Shown here in pieces: positions 44,680-52,496 of a stretch of 64,000 nt of DNA. The notes under the pieces were generated by a model. The model searched no databases, had not been told where the DNA came from, and saw only the letters and a list, made by a program, of their open reading frames with translations. Source of the stretch: Frigoribacterium sp. Leaf415 (GTDB lineage Bacteria; Actinomycetota; Actinomycetes; Actinomycetales; Microbacteriaceae). How positions within the stretch are numbered: the first letter of the stretch is position 1; every line of letters begins with the position of its first letter. The translations under genes and the position numbers were made by a program. The DNA lies in contig NZ_LMQR01000001.1 of the NCBI RefSeq assembly GCF_001424645.1, positions 1,980,149-2,044,148 of the forward strand. The letters are read 5' to 3'.

Positions 44680-47600
44680 CGACGGTTGACGTGCTGGCTG
44701 GCCGACAGGGCCGGCACCTCGTGCGTGTGCGAGTCACCGATGCCGAGCACCTCGGCGACGCGCTCGGCGACGGCGTCGGGGTCGGTGAAGAGCTGGAACG
44801 CGTGCACGCGGATGTAGTGCCAGCCGAGCCGGCGCAGCACCTCGGGACGTGAACGCAACGACTCGCGCAGGCTGGTGCGCGAGAGCGTCGTGTCGGTCTC
44901 GATCGTGACGCAGACGCCGTCGTGGGCGGCCACGAGGCCGAGCTTGCCCCGGTGGCCGAGAGCGACGGGGATGCCTTTGACCTCGAGCCGGCGGGCCAGG
45001 TCGACGAGCATGGGCTCGCTGTCGTCGGGGACGTGCTCGGCCGACGTCCGGGCCTGCACCTCGGTGAGGATCTCGCTGAGCGCGACCGTCCCGTGACCCA
45101 TGCGACTCGAGTCGATGTCGCCCGGTTGGAAGCAGGTGACGATGACCATCGACCGACGCGCCCGCGTCATGGCGACCGCGAGCAGGCGTTCGCCACCCGG
45201 CTGGCCGAGCGGACCGAAGTCGCTCAGCACGCGGCCGTGCGGGGTGCGGCCGTAGCCGATCGAGAACACGACGTGGTCGCGGCTCTGCGCGACGCTCTGC
45301 TCGAGGGTGGCGATCATGAACGGTTCGCTGCGGTCGCCCACGACGAACTCGGTCAGGTCTTTGTGGCCCGAGACCGCGGTGAGGACGGCCTGCTGCACGC
45401 GGATGGCGTGCTTGGCCGACGCCGTCAGCACCATGAGCGACTCGCTCGGACGCGTGCGGGCGTGCTCGAGGACGAGGGACACGACGCGGTCGACCTCGGC
45501 GTCGACGCTCTCGACGGCGCCGGACTCGGGGTCGGGGACGGCGGTGCCGCCCGAGACGTAGTCGAGCGCGATGCTGCCGTGGCCGAGGAAGCTGCCCGCC
45601 CAGGGCAGGGACTCGATGCGCCCGCCGTAGAACCGACGGTTGACGAGCTCGGCGAGGTCTTCTCCGCCGGCACGGTAGCTGCGCGTGAGGGAGAGCGTGG
45701 GCAGCAGGGTCGCCAGGCGCGCGAGGGCGCTCTCGGAGTGGGACGCGGCCAGGGCCTCTTCGTCGGCGTCGACAGGCGGTTTGCCCGGCACGACGCCGAT
45801 GTCGAACTCCGACGGCGTCTGGGTCACGGGGTCGCCGAAGGCCACGGTCTGTTTCCCGCGGCGGATCGCCCCGACGTTCTCGGCCAGGGTCGTGGCGCCG
45901 GCGTCGACGAGCACGACCGTGTCGAACGGCACCGTGTCGGCGATGGTGTGGACCTCGTACGGCGACGCGACCCAGACGGGGGCGATCGCCCGGGACAGGT
46001 GCGGTGCCGCGTCGTGCAGCAGACGGGCGGTCAGGTGGCCCTGACGCAACAGCCCCTTCAGGGCCGCCGCCTCGTCGGGCCAGTCGACCAACCCGATCTT
46101 CCAGTTCTCGGCCAGCAGCCACGCGAGCAGCTGGGCGCTGCCCGCGGCGTGGGCCTCGTCGACGAGGCGGAAGTCGGCCTCGAGCCGGTCGAGCATCGCG
46201 GTGTTGGCGCCGAGCAGGGCACGATCGGCCTCGAGCAACGACTCGAGTGCCGAGCGCCACCAGGCGAGCTCGAGTTCGGCGGCGACCTGGTGCTCCGGCA
46301 CGTGTCGGTTGGCCAGGTCGGTGATGAGCGGGGTCAGTTCGAGATCACGCAGGGTCGTCATGAGCTCGGTGCGCTCCTGCAGGTTCTGCAGGACGTCGCT
46401 CTCGGCGGCGAGGGCCTCGAGCCGCTGCTGCAGCTCGACGATGCCGATCTCGGTCAGCCCGTCGTCGCCCGTCAGGCCCAGGGGGCCGTCGAGTCGTTCG
46501 AGGTCTTGCGACACCTGCTGGTGCAGCACGTGCGTGTCCGCGATGCCCGTGGGCACCTCGGGCGGGGTGCCGGCCGACACGTAACGCTGCCAGACGACGC
46601 GTTGCTGCTGGATGCGCTGCAGCGCGCCGTGCAGGTCGGCGATGTGGACACCGGGTCGCACGTACTCGCGGGCGAGCTTCTTGAGCCGACGGCGGTTGGC
46701 GCTCGACATGTCGGGCGCCTCGCGCTTGGGCGCCGTCGCGGCCACGAGTTCGGCGACCGAGCGGTCGAACACCACGGGCATGAACTTGTCGAGGGTGTCG
46801 CGGATCTCGGTGAGCAGGCGCAGGTAGACGCCGAGCTCGGAGACGCTCTCGAACGGGCGCATGCGGGTGCTGCCGATGACCTCTTCGGCGCGCTCGAGGA
46901 GGCGGGGCAGGTCGCGGTGGTGCAGGTTCTTGGCGAGCTGGTGCGCGTCACCGGCCCCGACGCTCTCGGTGAAGCGGGCGCCGTACCAGGGCGAGTCGCC
47001 CGGACCGTACTTGAACTCGCCCAGGTTGGCGGCACCGACCATCGTCTCGGCCACCCGACCACGGCCGTCGACCATGGCGGCGATGCTGCGGCGGCTGAGG
47101 CGGGCGGTGGTCGCCGGGGCGGCGGGCAGCAGGGCCAGCCGCGAGAGCTCGGTGAGGCAGTCGAGCACCGAGACGCCGAGCTCGGGGTCCCGGCGGCTGA
47201 GGGCGCCACGGTAGTCGACGAGCACCTTGCGGAGGCGCACGAGGGCGTCGTCGACTTCTCCCATCTGAGGATGGGTGGCCTTCTCGTTGCGGGAGATCGA
47301 CCGGATCACGTCACGGCGCAGCGTGGTCGGGCTGACGGCGACGCCCGGCAGGCCGACGTCGGCGAGACGGCTCGTGATGCCCCGCAGGGTCGCCCGGCGG
47401 GCGCTCACCACGAGGACGCGCTTGTTCTGCGACACGAGACGGCCGACCGCGTTGACGATCGTCTGCGTGCCGCCGGTGCCCGGCAGGGTCTTGACGACGA
47501 CCGAGTTGCCGGCGGCGATCTGCGCCACGACGTTCTCTTGTTCGGGGTCGGCGTCGAGCAACAGGGTGTCGGTCTCGGGACTGCGCTCGTCCTGCGGAGT

Positions 47601-48443
47601 CGCCGTGGTCGGACGATAGGCCTCTTCGACCTGGCGGATGGCCATCGGGTTGCCGGCGAGCGCGTCGAGCACGGGGTGCCCCAGCTCGCGGGCGTCGAGG
47701 GCCATCTCGGTCGAGACCTCGGCGAAGGTCGAGACCACGAGTCGCGGCTGGACGGTGAACCATTCGAGGTGGGCGGTCAGCCCGCGGAGGCGGTCGATGA
47801 CCGGGTTGGGTGTGAACGACCCCTCTCGACTGGCGAGCGAGACGAAGGACTCGGCGTCGAGCGTGATGCCGAACTGGTCGTGCAGGGCGTCGACCAGCGC
47901 CGGGTTGAGGAAGGGCTCGCCGAGCAGCTTGACCTCGAAGTCACGTCCGTGGCGCCGGATCGCCAACGGGCGCAGCAACACGGGGGCCCGGAAGTCCTCT
48001 CCGGCGAAGGACCAGGCGGCGACGCCGATGGCCAGGTGCACGGCGTCGATGCCGCGGACCGTGCTCAGCTCGAGCCCCTTCGCGGCGATCTCGCCGGCCG
48101 CGGCCCGGGCCGTGCGCAGGGCCAGGTCGTCACGGATCAGGCTGGAGAGCAGGGTCGTCTTGCCCGTGATGAACTGGGCGAGGCCACCGGGGTGGGTCGT
48201 GCTCAGCTCGATGCGGGACCGCTGCGAGTCGCCGAAGTGCAGCAGCGCGGAGGGGCCGCCGACTCGTCGGAGGGACTCGCGCCAGGTGTTCCAGACGGGC
48301 TCGGCCACGTTGCCCAGGGACTGCCCCGGGTGGCCGAGGCTGACGGCATGGGGTGTGATCACGCCCGTGGGCGCGCCGGTCGGGACGGCGACGGAGTCGT
48401 TCTCGTCGTCGTCGTTGTCATGCTGTCTGTCGGCTCGCCACAC
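44676..48443 (-). CDS. helicase-like protein with degenerate Walker motifs and nuclease-like C-terminus
   Basis: A 1255-residue protein organised like actinobacterial DUF4011/SF1 helicases. A Q-motif-like DPEQENVV (about residue 300) precedes the P-loop region, but this reads TLPGTGGTQT, with Gly325 where the catalytic Lys should be. The Walker B equivalent is VVLVDAGAT (D847-A848) instead of DEAS, and motif III reads GDPVTQTPS. Motif VI-like text (LLAVAMTRARRSMVIVTC) is intact. The last 90 residues (VCVTIETD, then GWHYIRVHAFQLFTDP) resemble the MTES_1575 restriction-endonuclease-like fold. The ATPase is probably inactive. The 71-residue gene is coupled downstream. Function unknown; defence or DNA repair are guesses. 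Confidence 0.85.
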   Translation of the reverse strand: MWRADRQHDNDDDENDSVAVPTGAPTGVITPHAVSLGHPGQSLGNVAEPVWNTWRESLRRVGGPSALLHFGDSQRSRIELSTTHPGGLAQFITGKTTLLSSLIRDDLALRTARAAAGEIAAKGLELSTVRGIDAVHLAIGVAAWSFAGEDFRAPVLLRPLAIRRHGRDFEVKLLGEPFLNPALVDALHDQFGITLDAESFVSLASREGSFTPNPVIDRLRGLTAHLEWFTVQPRLVVSTFAEVSTEMALDARELGHPVLDALAGNPMAIRQVEEAYRPTTATPQDERSPETDTLLLDADPEQENVVAQIAAGNSVVVKTLPGTGGTQTIVNAVGRLVSQNKRVLVVSARRATLRGITSRLADVGLPGVAVSPTTLRRDVIRSISRNEKATHPQMGEVDDALVRLRKVLVDYRGALSRRDPELGVSVLDCLTELSRLALLPAAPATTARLSRRSIAAMVDGRGRVAETMVGAANLGEFKYGPGDSPWYGARFTESVGAGDAHQLAKNLHHRDLPRLLERAEEVIGSTRMRPFESVSELGVYLRLLTEIRDTLDKFMPVVFDRSVAELVAATAPKREAPDMSSANRRRLKKLAREYVRPGVHIADLHGALQRIQQQRVVWQRYVSAGTPPEVPTGIADTHVLHQQVSQDLERLDGPLGLTGDDGLTEIGIVELQQRLEALAAESDVLQNLQERTELMTTLRDLELTPLITDLANRHVPEHQVAAELELAWWRSALESLLEADRALLGANTAMLDRLEADFRLVDEAHAAGSAQLLAWLLAENWKIGLVDWPDEAAALKGLLRQGHLTARLLHDAAPHLSRAIAPVWVASPYEVHTIADTVPFDTVVLVDAGATTLAENVGAIRRGKQTVAFGDPVTQTPSEFDIGVVPGKPPVDADEEALAASHSESALARLATLLPTLSLTRSYRAGGEDLAELVNRRFYGGRIESLPWAGSFLGHGSIALDYVSGGTAVPDPESGAVESVDAEVDRVVSLVLEHARTRPSESLMVLTASAKHAIRVQQAVLTAVSGHKDLTEFVVGDRSEPFMIATLEQSVAQSRDHVVFSIGYGRTPHGRVLSDFGPLGQPGGERLLAVAMTRARRSMVIVTCFQPGDIDSSRMGHGTVALSEILTEVQARTSAEHVPDDSEPMLVDLARRLEVKGIPVALGHRGKLGLVAAHDGVCVTIETDTTLSRTSLRESLRSRPEVLRRLGWHYIRVHAFQLFTDPDAVAERVAEVLGIGDSHTHEVPALSASQHVNRR

Positions 48444-48601
48444 CCTGACACCTTAAGCGGTCCGCCTCGACAACACCCGGAGGACGGGCGATTCCGCCGC
48501 GAGTCGTCACGGCGGGCAAGCCACACGTCGGTGGGCCGTTCGGCGACACCCGATGCCCAGCGACGGTCGTGTTACAGCATTCGTCATGATGCGCGACACG
48601 A

Positions 48602-48630
48602 ACGGTTACGTGAGTTGTCGTCATAACCGT
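48602..48630. promoter_or_regulatory. inverted repeat ACGGTTA-N15-TAACCGT in a divergent promoter region
   Basis: ACGGTTA (48602-48608) and TAACCGT (48624-48630) are exact complements, with centres two turns apart, in the 274-bp gap between the helicase-like gene and the HTH protein gene. A second short palindrome CGTACAGTACG lies at 48646-48656. The local A+T is higher than in flanking genes, as in a promoter. Confidence 0.5.
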
Positions 48631-48683
48631 GCGCTACCACGTCAACGTACAGTACGGTCATCACGGGGGCTATTCAATGAGCT

Positions 48684-48699
48684 GACACGACACCGTGTC
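48684..48699. promoter_or_regulatory. operator-like palindrome upstream of the HTH protein gene
   Basis: GACACG-ACAC-CGTGTC is a perfect 6+4+6 inverted repeat 19 bp before the ATG at 48718 and just before its ribosome site. It could be an autoregulatory site for the HTH protein encoded next to it. Confidence 0.5.
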
Positions 48700-48717
48700 T
48701 CGACACCAGGAGCGCAC

Positions 48718-49119
48718 ATGCCTTTCGAACAGAAGTACAGCGACGAGACGCGAGAGAAGTCGCTCGCCCGGGTGCTCGAGCGTCGCGAGGCCGAGCCGGG
48801 CAACCGGGCGATCATCCGCGAGACGGCGTCCGAGTTCGAGGTCGGCGAGCAGTCCCTGCGCGGGTGGATCCGGGCCCACGAGCGGTCGATCGCCCCGACG
48901 CCGGCACCCGACGACGCGGTGGAGAAAGAACTCGACGTCACCTCGGACGACGACGAGGCCGCTCCCTCGACCGCGGCAGCCCCGCGCCGGGGTCGCCCCC
49001 CGGGTTCGGGATCGGCCGCCACGGCCGAGCGCGTCGCCGAACTCGAGGCCGAGGTCGCCAAGCTGCGCCGCGATCGCGAGGCCCTGAAGAGCGCCATGGC
49101 GGTCTTGCTGGCCGACTGA
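48718..49119 (+). CDS. stand-alone IS3-OrfA-like HTH/coiled-coil protein
   Basis: A 133-residue protein. Residues 1-60 read like the helix-turn-helix of IS3-type transposase OrfA proteins (FEQKYSDETREKSLARVLER then ASEFEVGEQSLRGWIRAHE). Residues 65-105 are an acidic then Pro/Arg linker (RRGRPPGSG resembles an AT-hook core). Residues 107-133 form a leucine-zipper-like helix (VAELEAEVAKLRRDREALKS). No OrfB/DDE gene, frameshift window or terminal repeats are nearby, and the gene has its own AGGAG site, promoter region and terminator. It therefore looks domesticated, probably as a DNA-binding regulator. Confidence 0.75.
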   Translation: MPFEQKYSDETREKSLARVLERREAEPGNRAIIRETASEFEVGEQSLRGWIRAHERSIAPTPAPDDAVEKELDVTSDDDEAAPSTAAAPRRGRPPGSGSAATAERVAELEAEVAKLRRDREALKSAMAVLLAD

Positions 49120-49153
49120 CGCGGCACCTGCCCCCGGGCCGTCGCCCGGGAAC

Positions 49154-49204
49154 GACGAGAGCGCCCGACCCCGCGACTGCCATCCGGGGCCGGGCGCTCT
49201 CGTC
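49154..49204. terminator. long hairpin after the HTH protein gene
   Basis: GACGAGAGCGCCCG pairs exactly with CGGGCGCTCTCGTC, and inside these ACCCCG pairs with CGGGG, leaving an 11-nt loop. It lies 35 bp after the HTH gene stop and is symmetric enough to end transcripts from either side. Confidence 0.8.
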
Positions 49205-49286
49205 TGCTCGGTGCGCGACCGAGACGGACCGGCGCGACCGCCCGGTCTCGGAGGGGGGAACGAGACTCGCGGGCGGCCGCACCGAC
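49154..49286 (-). ncRNA. candidate small RNA, about 130 nt, minus strand
   Basis: A near-consensus minus-strand promoter (49293-49321) would start transcription at about 49286, and the only structure ahead of it is the long hairpin at 49154-49204. No credible protein frame lies between. The predicted transcript would be about 130 nt, ending in that hairpin and antisense to the extreme 3' flank of the HTH gene. This is a prediction from promoter plus terminator only. Confidence 0.4.
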
Positions 49287-49292
49287 TCATCC

Positions 49293-49321
49293 AGTATGCC
49301 ACTTGGCATTTCACATGTCAA
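49293..49321 (-). promoter_or_regulatory. sigma70-like minus-strand promoter with palindrome in the spacer
   Basis: On the minus strand TTGACA (complement of 49316-49321) is followed after exactly 17 bp by CATACT (complement of 49293-49298). The spacer and -10 region contain ATGCCA-CT-TGGCAT (49296-49309), a perfect 6+2+6 palindrome, a likely repressor site. It is the best sigma70-type promoter I see in the window. Confidence 0.65.
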
Positions 49322-49453
49322 ACGGTCGGCCAGAGAAGGGCCCAGGGCAGGAGGCGCGGGTCGGCCGGCCGACGCGCGTCGCCCACGGTCGGGGTGCAGC
49401 CCTATGCTGTCGCCACGCACAGCGCGCGCACCACTTCGTGCAAGGGGACCCAC

Positions 49454-49660
49454 ATGGCAGGCACTTTCGTCGTCACCCAGGACGCCTCGGGCGAGTACCG
49501 CTTCGACCTGACGGCGGGCAACGGCGAGGTCCTCGCCTCGTCCGGGGGCTACAAGCAGAAGGGCTCGGCGATGAACGGCATCGACGCCCTGCGTCGGACG
49601 GCCGTCGACGCCGTGGTCGACGACCGGACGGACGTCCCCGTCCCGGGCCACGCGGACTGA
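49454..49660 (+). CDS. DUF1508 (YegP-like) protein
   Basis: A 68-residue protein with one DUF1508 module: FVVTQDASGEYRFDLTAGNG then EVLASSGGYKQKGSAMNGID, the beta-hairpin pattern of the YegP family. Members have one or two modules; this has one, followed by a short tail. The function is unknown. The ATG at 49454 follows AAGGGGA. A possible divergent promoter for a small RNA lies upstream. Confidence 0.88.
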   Translation: MAGTFVVTQDASGEYRFDLTAGNGEVLASSGGYKQKGSAMNGIDALRRTAVDAVVDDRTDVPVPGHAD

Positions 49661-49693
49661 CCACGGCCCGGTCGTCACGGACCCGCCCCTGCG

Positions 49694-50536
49694 TCACCCG
49701 GGGCGGCCGCCGGTCGCGACGGGTCTCGCGGGGTCGTTCGACCAGGCGCTCCACGAACCGGCGAACAGCACGGGGTCGAACCCGGCGATCGTCGCGGCCA
49801 GGGCGTTGTGGGCCGCGGTGATCCCCGACCCGCAGTAGACGGCCAGGGGCGTGGCGGGGGTGACCCCCGCCTCCTCGAACCGGGCGCGCAGCGCGGTGGC
49901 GTCGACGAACCGGCCCGTGGAGTCGAGGTTGCCGGCGGTGGGCAGGTTCACGGCGCCCGGGACGTGACCGGCCCGGGGGTCGACCGGCTCGACGTCGCCG
50001 CGATAGCGCTCGGCGGCCCGGCTGTCGACCAGCACGCCGGTACCCGACCAGGAGGCTGCCGCGTCGGCGTCGATCACGGGCCACGGGTCGTCGCCGAGGG
50101 TGACGTCGCCGGGCACGACGTCCGCGTCGCCCTGCTCGAGGGGCAGGCCTTCATCCGTCCAGGCCGCGAGTCCCCCGTCGAGCAGACGCACGTCGGCGAT
50201 GCCCGAGGCCCGCAGCAGCCACCACGCGCGAGCCGCCGACTGTCCGCCGAGGTCGTCGTAGACGACGACGGCGTCCCCGTCGCGCAGTCCCCACCGCCGG
50301 GCGGCGGCCTGCAGGTCGGCCCGGTCGGGCAGCGGATGCCGCCCCTCGACGGGTTCGCCGTGCCGGGCGAGCTCGGTGTCGAGGTCGACGTAGACCGCGC
50401 CGGGCAGGTGCCCCTCGCGATAGGCGGGGCGGCCGTCCGGCCGGTCGAGCCGCCACCGGACGTCGAGCAGGCGCACCGCTCCCCCGCCCGTCAGGGTCGC
50501 GTCGAGCTCGGCGGCGATCACCAGGGGATGGCTCAT
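49694..50536 (-). CDS. 3-mercaptopyruvate/thiosulfate sulfurtransferase
   Basis: A 280-residue enzyme of two rhodanese domains. The N-terminal, inactive domain includes GHLPGAVYVDLDTELA; the C-terminal domain has the active Cys in VYCGSGITAAHNALA. The loop CGSGIT is closer to mercaptopyruvate sulfurtransferases (CG[SA]G[VT]T) than to thiosulfate enzymes (CRKGVT), so transfer from 3-mercaptopyruvate is the likelier reaction. It is a single minus-strand gene, convergent with the DUF1508 gene. Confidence 0.92.
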   Translation of the reverse strand: MSHPLVIAAELDATLTGGGAVRLLDVRWRLDRPDGRPAYREGHLPGAVYVDLDTELARHGEPVEGRHPLPDRADLQAAARRWGLRDGDAVVVYDDLGGQSAARAWWLLRASGIADVRLLDGGLAAWTDEGLPLEQGDADVVPGDVTLGDDPWPVIDADAAASWSGTGVLVDSRAAERYRGDVEPVDPRAGHVPGAVNLPTAGNLDSTGRFVDATALRARFEEAGVTPATPLAVYCGSGITAAHNALAATIAGFDPVLFAGSWSAWSNDPARPVATGGRPG

Positions 50537-50698
50537 GCCGACGAGGCTAACGGGCGCACGCCGACCGGTCGCCGCCGCGCAGACCGCCCGAGGAGGCGCG
50601 GGCCGGCTCGAGCGGACACGTCACGACACACACCTGAGGACTTCTCGATGTCGAAGGATCGCGCGGCCGGAGACCGGTCGGTCCCCTAGCGTGAGGTC

Positions 50699-51394
50699 AT
50701 GACCGCGGCACGCTCCCCGTACGAAGCCGCGATGGGTGACGAGCTCGACCGTCTGCACCCGCGCCTCCGGACCTATTTCGCGGCCGTGCCCGCGGGCTCG
50801 GTCGGCCGCGGGCGGGGCACGTTCGCCGTCGTCGGCACGCCGCGACGCTGGCTCTGGCCCGCCCTCTGGGTGCTCGGCCGCCAGGGCGTGCTGTTCCCGG
50901 TCGACCGGCGCGACGTGCCGTTCCGTGTCACCAACCGGGGCGTGACCGACGCCACCGGCGCGGTGGCGGTCCAGGCCGTGCGCAGCTTCGACTTCGCGGA
51001 CGGATCGCGCCGCATGGTCGACGCGATCACCGCGCGAGGCGAGGTCCTCGAGGACCGTCTCGGCCACCGGCGCAGGTGGTCTGCCCGACTTCGCGCGACG
51101 GTCGTCGACGGGGCCCTCACGATGTCGTCGACGGGAACGGCCCTTCGAGTGGGGCGGGTGCACGTGCCCCTGCCACGGAGCGTCGCCCCGCGGGTGACCC
51201 TGCACGAGAGCTTCGACGAGTCGGTCGGTCGCCAACGGGTGTCGGTCGTGCTCGACTCCCCCGCGCTCGGTCGACTGTACGAGTACACCGGCCACTTCGA
51301 CTACGAGGTCGTCGCCGACCACCGGTCGGGCGGCTCCCGCCCCGACACCGAGCTCGACCCCGACCACGACCCCCGACGAGGACCACGCCCATGA
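50699..51394 (+). CDS. DUF4166 domain protein
   Basis: A 231-residue protein matching the DUF4166 family, with the opening SPYEAAMGDELDRLHPRLRT and the later block FDESVGRQRVSVVLDSPALG. It is beta-rich with no signal peptide. The domain is often encoded next to, or fused with, TIGR01777-type epimerases; here the stop overlaps the epimerase start by 4 bp (ATGA), reproducing that link. Biochemical function unknown; a small-molecule or lipid-binding partner role is possible. Confidence 0.88.
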   Translation: MTAARSPYEAAMGDELDRLHPRLRTYFAAVPAGSVGRGRGTFAVVGTPRRWLWPALWVLGRQGVLFPVDRRDVPFRVTNRGVTDATGAVAVQAVRSFDFADGSRRMVDAITARGEVLEDRLGHRRRWSARLRATVVDGALTMSSTGTALRVGRVHVPLPRSVAPRVTLHESFDESVGRQRVSVVLDSPALGRLYEYTGHFDYEVVADHRSGGSRPDTELDPDHDPRRGPRP

Positions 51395-52359
51395 CCGAGC
51401 ACATCGTCCTCGCCGGAGCCAGCGGCTTCATCGGGCAGCACCTCGCGGCCGCGTTCCGCGCCGAGGGCGCCCGCGTCAGCCTGGTCGGACGGCACGGACC
51501 CGACGCCTCGTGGGGCGACACCGCCGGCATCACCGCGCTGCTCGACGGAGCCGACCTGCTCGTCAACCTCGCCGGCAAGAGCGTGAACTGCCGCTACGGC
51601 CCCGAGAACCGGGCAGAGATCATGCGCTCACGCGTCGAGACCACGCGCGAACTGAAGGAGGCGGTGCTCGCGTGCACCGCGCCTCCTCGGGTCTGGATGA
51701 ACTCGTCGACGGCGACCGTCTACCGCCACGCCGAGGACCGCCCGATGACCGAGTCGGGCGGCGAGATCGGCTCGGGGTTCTCGGTCGACGTCGCGACGGC
51801 GTGGGAGGCCGAGTTCTTCTCGGGCGAGCTGCCCGCCACCCGCCGCGTCGCCCTGCGCATGGCCATCGTGCTGGGCGACGGCAGCGCACTCGTCCCGCTG
51901 ATGAACCTCGTGCGGGCGGGTCTCGGGGGGCCGCAGCTCGACGGGCCGTGGCCGGCCACCCGGGCCCGGGTCGAGGCGGGCACGTACCACCGCGAGGGCC
52001 GCGGGGGCGGACGGCAGAAGTTCAGCTGGATCCACGTCGACGACGTGCTCGGGGCGATCCGGTTCGCCCGCGACGACGAATCGGTCGACGGCGTGCTCAA
52101 CCTGTCGTCGCCGAACCCGAGCGACAACCGCACCGTGATGCGCACCCTGCGCCGCGTGCTCGGCGTGCCGTTCGGCCTGCCCGCCTGGCGCTGGATGCTC
52201 GAACTCGGCACGGCCGTCCTGCGCACCGAGACCGAGCTCGTGCTCAAGAGCCGGTGGGTGCTGCCCGAGCGCCTCCTCGACGGCGGGTACGAGTTCGCCC
52301 ACCCGCACCTCGACGAGGCCCTGAAGAGCATCGTCGCCGGGAGGCGCGGCGCGGTCTGA
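51391..52359 (+). CDS. TIGR01777 family NAD-dependent epimerase-like protein
   Basis: A 322-residue extended SDR of the TIGR01777 (YfcH/SDR39U1) group. The nucleotide loop is VLAGASGFIGQHLA; LVNLAGKSVNCRYGPENRAE and FSWIHVDDVLGAIRFA are the hallmarks of the group. The usual YxxxK pair is not conserved in this subfamily, and its substrates are unknown. It is translationally coupled to the DUF4166 gene and converges with the DUF418 gene. Confidence 0.92.
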   Translation: MTEHIVLAGASGFIGQHLAAAFRAEGARVSLVGRHGPDASWGDTAGITALLDGADLLVNLAGKSVNCRYGPENRAEIMRSRVETTRELKEAVLACTAPPRVWMNSSTATVYRHAEDRPMTESGGEIGSGFSVDVATAWEAEFFSGELPATRRVALRMAIVLGDGSALVPLMNLVRAGLGGPQLDGPWPATRARVEAGTYHREGRGGGRQKFSWIHVDDVLGAIRFARDDESVDGVLNLSSPNPSDNRTVMRTLRRVLGVPFGLPAWRWMLELGTAVLRTETELVLKSRWVLPERLLDGGYEFAHPHLDEALKSIVAGRRGAV

Positions 52360-52496
52360 GCGCGCCGGGTCTCGGGCGCCTGGTCTCGGACGCCTCCGGC
52401 GGTCGGACCGCGCCTCCTCCGCTCGCCCGGCCACGATCGCCGCGGCGCCGCACCGGCGGCAGGCGTCGCGGTGTCGTCGACTCGGTACGGACCGGA

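Noticed and set aside
48553..49204. A complete IS3-family element or toxin-antitoxin pair around the HTH protein
   Set aside because: There is no second transposase frame, no terminal inverted repeats, no target duplication and no toxin-like partner gene.
48670..49314. 214-codon minus-strand frame across the HTH gene and its 3' flank
   Set aside because: It is antisense to a gene with clear HTH and coiled-coil pattern, and its own product is low-complexity Arg/Gly/Pro text; the minus-strand promoter nearby starts transcription inside it, not before it.
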